A stretch of DNA of 31,357 nt from a virus. The DNA is taken from the IMG/VR virus record IMGVR_UViG_3300010354_000348, positions 1 to 31,357 of that record, one strand, 5' to 3'. Below the pieces are notes generated by a model. The model made no database searches and was not told where the DNA came from. It saw only the letters and a list, made by a program, of their open reading frames with translations. The position numbers were made by a program, and so were the translations under genes. Below, piece by piece: positions 29,615-31,357 of this stretch (positions are counted from its first letter, which is position 1; each line of letters opens with the position of its first letter).

Positions 29615-29634
29615 GGGGCGACTCTCGCCGCCCC
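29615..29634 (-). terminator. Hairpin terminator of the leader-F gene
   Basis: Stem GGGGCG (29615-29620) / CGCCCC (29629-29634), 8-nt loop; an alternative inner stem GGCGA/TCGCC is also possible. It begins 6 bases past the stop at 29641. Confidence 0.65.
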
Positions 29635-29640
29635 TGCCTC

Positions 29641-29931
29641 TTAGGAGTGCTTGTAGTTCTGCCGTGCGGCCTCGCTCCAGTGGCACGCTTCCTGCAGGAG
29701 GGTCATGCACTTGTAGGCATCCGGGTACGGGCGGTTGGTGAAGCAGCAGTCCGTTAGGAGCGCGTCCACCCGCTTCCTGAGCGGGACGACATTCAGGAGG
29801 ATGTGCTTCGCGGTCGCGTTGCCCCGCGTCTTACCGAACTTGATTGCGTCTTCGATCTCCCTCATTGCCGCGTGCAGGAGGCCTTCGCTGTCGATTACCT
29901 GTCCACGCTCTACGGTTACTGCGTCGTTCAT
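29641..29931 (-). CDS. Hypothetical protein (96 aa), single gene under leader F
   Basis: From ATG 29931, behind AGAGGGGAAACACC. Begins MNDAVTVERGQVIDSEGLLHAAM. Mostly helical: REIEDAIKFGKTRGNATAKHILLNVVPLRKRVDALL, then LTDCCFTNRPYPDAYKCMTLLQEACHW with four cysteines. It stands alone between leader F and its own hairpin, making it the cleanest promoter-gene-terminator unit in the window. Family not recognised. Confidence 0.7.
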   Translation of the reverse strand: MNDAVTVERGQVIDSEGLLHAAMREIEDAIKFGKTRGNATAKHILLNVVPLRKRVDALLTDCCFTNRPYPDAYKCMTLLQEACHWSEAARQNYKHS

Positions 29932-30003
29932 GGTGTTTCCCCTCTTTCGTGGTGGGCCCCTCGCCCACATTCCAACTATAGCACCACGGGGGGGTCGAGT
30001 CAA
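29932..30003 (-). promoter_or_regulatory. Leader module F: promoter, 5' hairpin and ribosome site
   Basis: -35 TTGACT (30003-29998), 17-nt spacer with CCCCCCCGTGGTGC, -10 TATAGT (29980-29975), the best -10 of the set. Perfect 6-bp hairpin GTGGGC/GCCCAC (29968-29952), loop GAGGG, starting six bases after the -10, i.e. at about the expected transcription start. AGAGGGGAA leads to ATG 29931. Confidence 0.85.
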
Positions 30004-30011
30004 TGTAGTTT

Positions 30012-30039
30012 GATAACGATCCGATAACGACTTCATAAC
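30012..30039. repeat. GATAAC boxes with 11-bp period upstream of leader F
   Basis: Plus-strand GATAAC at 30012, GATAAC at 30023 and CATAAC at 30034, exactly 11 bp apart, so on one face of the helix. The nearest is 8 bases from the -35 box; leader A has one related box (GGTAAC, 9934) at the same distance. Likely activator sites. Confidence 0.6.
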
Positions 30040-30064
30040 AGGATCGCAACGGGTAAGACCGCGA

Positions 30065-30241
30065 TTAGGAAATCACGAGGAACCCCACCCTGTTCCCGTT
30101 CGAGTCGAGTAACGGCGTCGCACCGAACTCCAGCCCGACTACAACGCGGTCTGCCGCTCTTCGAAGCAGCCGTGCTGCCTCCACCTCAGGGAACTCGCCG
30201 AATGCCGCGTTCTCCGTCTCGAACATCACTTCGACCCTCAT
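30065..30241 (-). CDS. Conserved small protein (58 aa)
   Basis: From ATG 30241, overlapping the preceding stop by 4 nt. Begins MRVEVMFETENAAFGEFPEVE, then AARLLRRAADRVVVGLEFG and ends with GNRVGFLVIS: strand, helix, two strands. Layouts of this kind (R-EV-FET-NAAF) recur in tiny actinophage genes of unknown role. Last gene of the leader-G unit, ending about 60 bases upstream of the leader F promoter. Confidence 0.65.
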   Translation of the reverse strand: MRVEVMFETENAAFGEFPEVEAARLLRRAADRVVVGLEFGATPLLDSNGNRVGFLVIS

Positions 30242-30459
30242 TTGCCCTCCTCTACAATCACGATTCGCCCCGATTCCGTGCCCTGTTCAAACTGATCGAC
30301 GGTGGTCTTCCACGCGGCGCGTGACCCCTCCCCGTAATAGACCGTTCCCGTCTTGCTCACGCGGGTCACTCGGAAGATGGGGTTCCGCCATGTTGCTCCG
30401 AGGTCATCACTCACTTGCGTTCCCGGCTTCGTGAATCGGGTGCCAGCCTTAACTGCCAT
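30238..30459 (-). CDS. Small beta-barrel-like protein (73 aa)
   Basis: Begins MAVKAGTRFTKPGTQVSDDLGAT. Alternating strands (IFRVTRVSKTGTVYYG, GRIVIVEEG) point to an SH3-like barrel. The overall look is similar to the 64-residue protein at 19983-20177 but without clear sequence identity. Overlaps the next gene by 4 nt. Function unknown. Confidence 0.6.
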   Translation of the reverse strand: MAVKAGTRFTKPGTQVSDDLGATWRNPIFRVTRVSKTGTVYYGEGSRAAWKTTVDQFEQGTESGRIVIVEEGK

Positions 30460-30462
30460 GCC

Positions 30463-30861
30463 TCATCCCTCCAGCGGGTACAGGTGCGGGTAGTTGAGGA
30501 ACCGGTCGTCGCGGATCTGCCAGAGAACCCCGTCCATTTCGAGGATGTCGCCGTCCTGAACCTCATATTCGAGTCCGGCCTCCTCGTTCTCCTTCATCTC
30601 GCGGGCCTGCGTTCCACGGGTGTCGATGCAGGTCCCGAGGGGGAAGGTCGCGGCGTAGGGGCCGGGGAGGATTGGGCCTTGGTACTCCCGGCGGCACATT
30701 CCGTCGGCAGGGCAGTAGGAGATCATGAGGCGGACGTTGCCGCCGTGCCGGGTCTTCATGCGGAGGACGGTCTTGCTCGTGGTGACCTTCTCGCTGATTC
30801 CGGGGGTGTCCGCGTAGCGGGGTGCGTCGAGGACGATGGTCTTGGTGGCGGTGGTGGTCAT
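30463..30861 (-). CDS. Hypothetical protein (132 aa), first gene after leader G
   Basis: From ATG 30861, behind AGAGAGGGAGAA; a longer reading to 31077 runs backwards through the promoter and is discarded. Begins MTTTATKTIVLDAPRYADT. CPADGMCRREYQG may be a small metal or disulfide site, and GDILEMDGVLWQIRDDR is a beta hairpin similar to those in small barrel domains. Family not recognised. Confidence 0.65.
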   Translation of the reverse strand: MTTTATKTIVLDAPRYADTPGISEKVTTSKTVLRMKTRHGGNVRLMISYCPADGMCRREYQGPILPGPYAATFPLGTCIDTRGTQAREMKENEEAGLEYEVQDGDILEMDGVLWQIRDDRFLNYPHLYPLEG

Positions 30862-30932
30862 TTCTCCCTCTCTGTCGGAGCCCCTCGCTCCGTACCCCTG
30901 AAGTGTAGCATGACGGGGGAGTGGCCTGTCAA
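30862..30932 (-). promoter_or_regulatory. Leader module G: promoter, 5' hairpin and ribosome site
   Basis: -35 TTGACA (30932-30927), spacer of 19 nt (others 17) with ACTCCCCCGTCATGC, -10 TACACT (30907-30902). Perfect 6-bp hairpin CGGAGC/GCTCCG (30892-30876), loop GAGGG, then AGAGAGGGAG. The longer spacer suggests a weaker or activator-dependent promoter. Confidence 0.78.
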
Positions 30933-30937
30933 GTGGG

Positions 30938-31081
30938 TTAGGAAAGATTTTTTCTAGGGCGTGTTGCAGCACCCGCCGCCACAATCCCCACCGCCATTCC
31001 AAACGAGACCACCGCGACCCCAAGCCAGAACCGGCTTGCAATCCGCCATAACCGCGATTCGAACTCCGCATCACCAATCAC
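30938..31081 (-). CDS. Small single-span membrane protein (47 aa)
   Basis: From GTG 31081, overlapping the previous stop as GTGA and preceded by GAGGTGAAGC. After a charged N-terminus (MIGDAEFESRLWRIASR) come about 22 hydrophobic residues (FWLGVAVVSFGMAVGIVAAG) and a basic end (TRPRKNLS). Probably an inner-membrane peptide. Its stop lies 5 bases upstream of the leader G -35 box. Confidence 0.6.
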   Translation of the reverse strand: MIGDAEFESRLWRIASRFWLGVAVVSFGMAVGIVAAGAATRPRKNLS

Positions 31082-31356
31082 GCTTCACCTCGCAGAGAGT
31101 TGATAGCGGCGAGGGCGATCTCCACCTGAACCCACGGGAAGTATTCGCCGTCCTCGCGGTTACGGATCGCTTGCTGTGCCTCGTCCAGTGCCTCATTCCA
31201 GCCACGCCTACGGCCTTCGGCCTCAGCCTGAGCAGCCACATACGCATAGTCGTCATCCTCAAGCCGCACCCGCTGCTCGCAGGCATGGAGTTCTTCACAG
31301 ATGCACTGCGAGTGCTCAAGCCAGCACTGGTCATTCTGGTCGTAGACGCATTGCAC
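31078..31356 (-). CDS. Hypothetical cysteine-rich helical protein, possibly partial (92 aa)
   Basis: Reads from a GTG at the extreme right edge, so the true start may lie outside. The first 28 residues hold five cysteines (QCVYDQNDQCWLEHSQC, CEELHACEQ); the remainder is helical and acidic (DYAYVAAQAEAEGRRRGWNEALDEAQQAI). Cys spacing could support zinc binding. The stop overlaps the GTG of the membrane protein gene. Confidence 0.6.
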   Translation of the reverse strand: MQCVYDQNDQCWLEHSQCICEELHACEQRVRLEDDDYAYVAAQAEAEGRRRGWNEALDEAQQAIRNREDGEYFPWVQVEIALAAINSLRGEA

Positions 31357-31357
31357 A

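Noticed and set aside
30862-31077. Longer start for the 132-residue gene, reaching back to 31077.
   Set aside because: It would run through the -35, -10 and hairpin of leader G and over the membrane protein gene in another frame.

Overview
The window is part of the genome of a tailed phage (or integrated prophage) with a long non-contractile tail, infecting an actinobacterium. The evidence is two WhiB-family genes (a family confined to actinobacteria and their phages), GC-rich DNA, tightly overlapping genes (ATGA, GTGA and TAATG junctions) and a siphovirus head and tail gene set with a 1233-residue tape measure protein. Every gene I can support lies on the minus strand, so transcription runs from high to low coordinates. 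The host genus cannot be read from the sequence.

Layout in transcription order. 31356-28355: small, mostly unrecognised accessory genes in short units headed by leaders G, F, E and, at the end, D. 28276-24399: a long overlapping run from leader D with a probable DNA-binding protein, several mini zinc proteins, two WhiB proteins, a secreted transglycosylase-like protein and SSB. 24412-20174: portal, MuF-like head protein and a 662-residue multidomain protein ending in an XkdF-like prohead protease. 20177-18944: small genes, most of them behind leader C and ending at a hairpin. 18828-15002: scaffold, decoration protein, major capsid protein, hairpin terminator and four head-tail connector genes. 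15002-11230: a Com-like zinc ribbon, metallophosphoesterase, DUF6378-like protein, glycosyltransferase, methyltransferase and a probable structural protein. 11131-9063: two leader-driven units (B and A) that include a Cas4-like nuclease and end at a strong hairpin. 8885-1: tail genes, namely two tail-tube paralogues, tail assembly chaperones joined by a -1 frameshift (slippery GGGAAAA), tape measure protein and minor tail proteins, running off the left edge in a glycine-rich tail protein.

The most distinctive feature is a leader module present seven times (A-G). Each copy has a -35 box, a 17-nt spacer (19 nt in G), a -10 box, then within about 6-11 nt a hairpin whose stem sequence differs from copy to copy but stays paired around an invariant CGAGGG, then a purine-rich ribosome site and a start codon. 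Six of the seven carry a CCCCCGT box in the promoter spacer. Three copies lie inside the virion gene cluster, so small accessory genes there sit in self-contained promoter-gene-terminator cassettes. A homologue of phage Mu Com, an RNA-binding translational activator, is also encoded and is one candidate for a factor acting on such hairpins, but that link is only inference.

No terminase, integrase, DNA polymerase, tRNA or CRISPR array is visible. No gene-free stretch exceeds about 180 bases.
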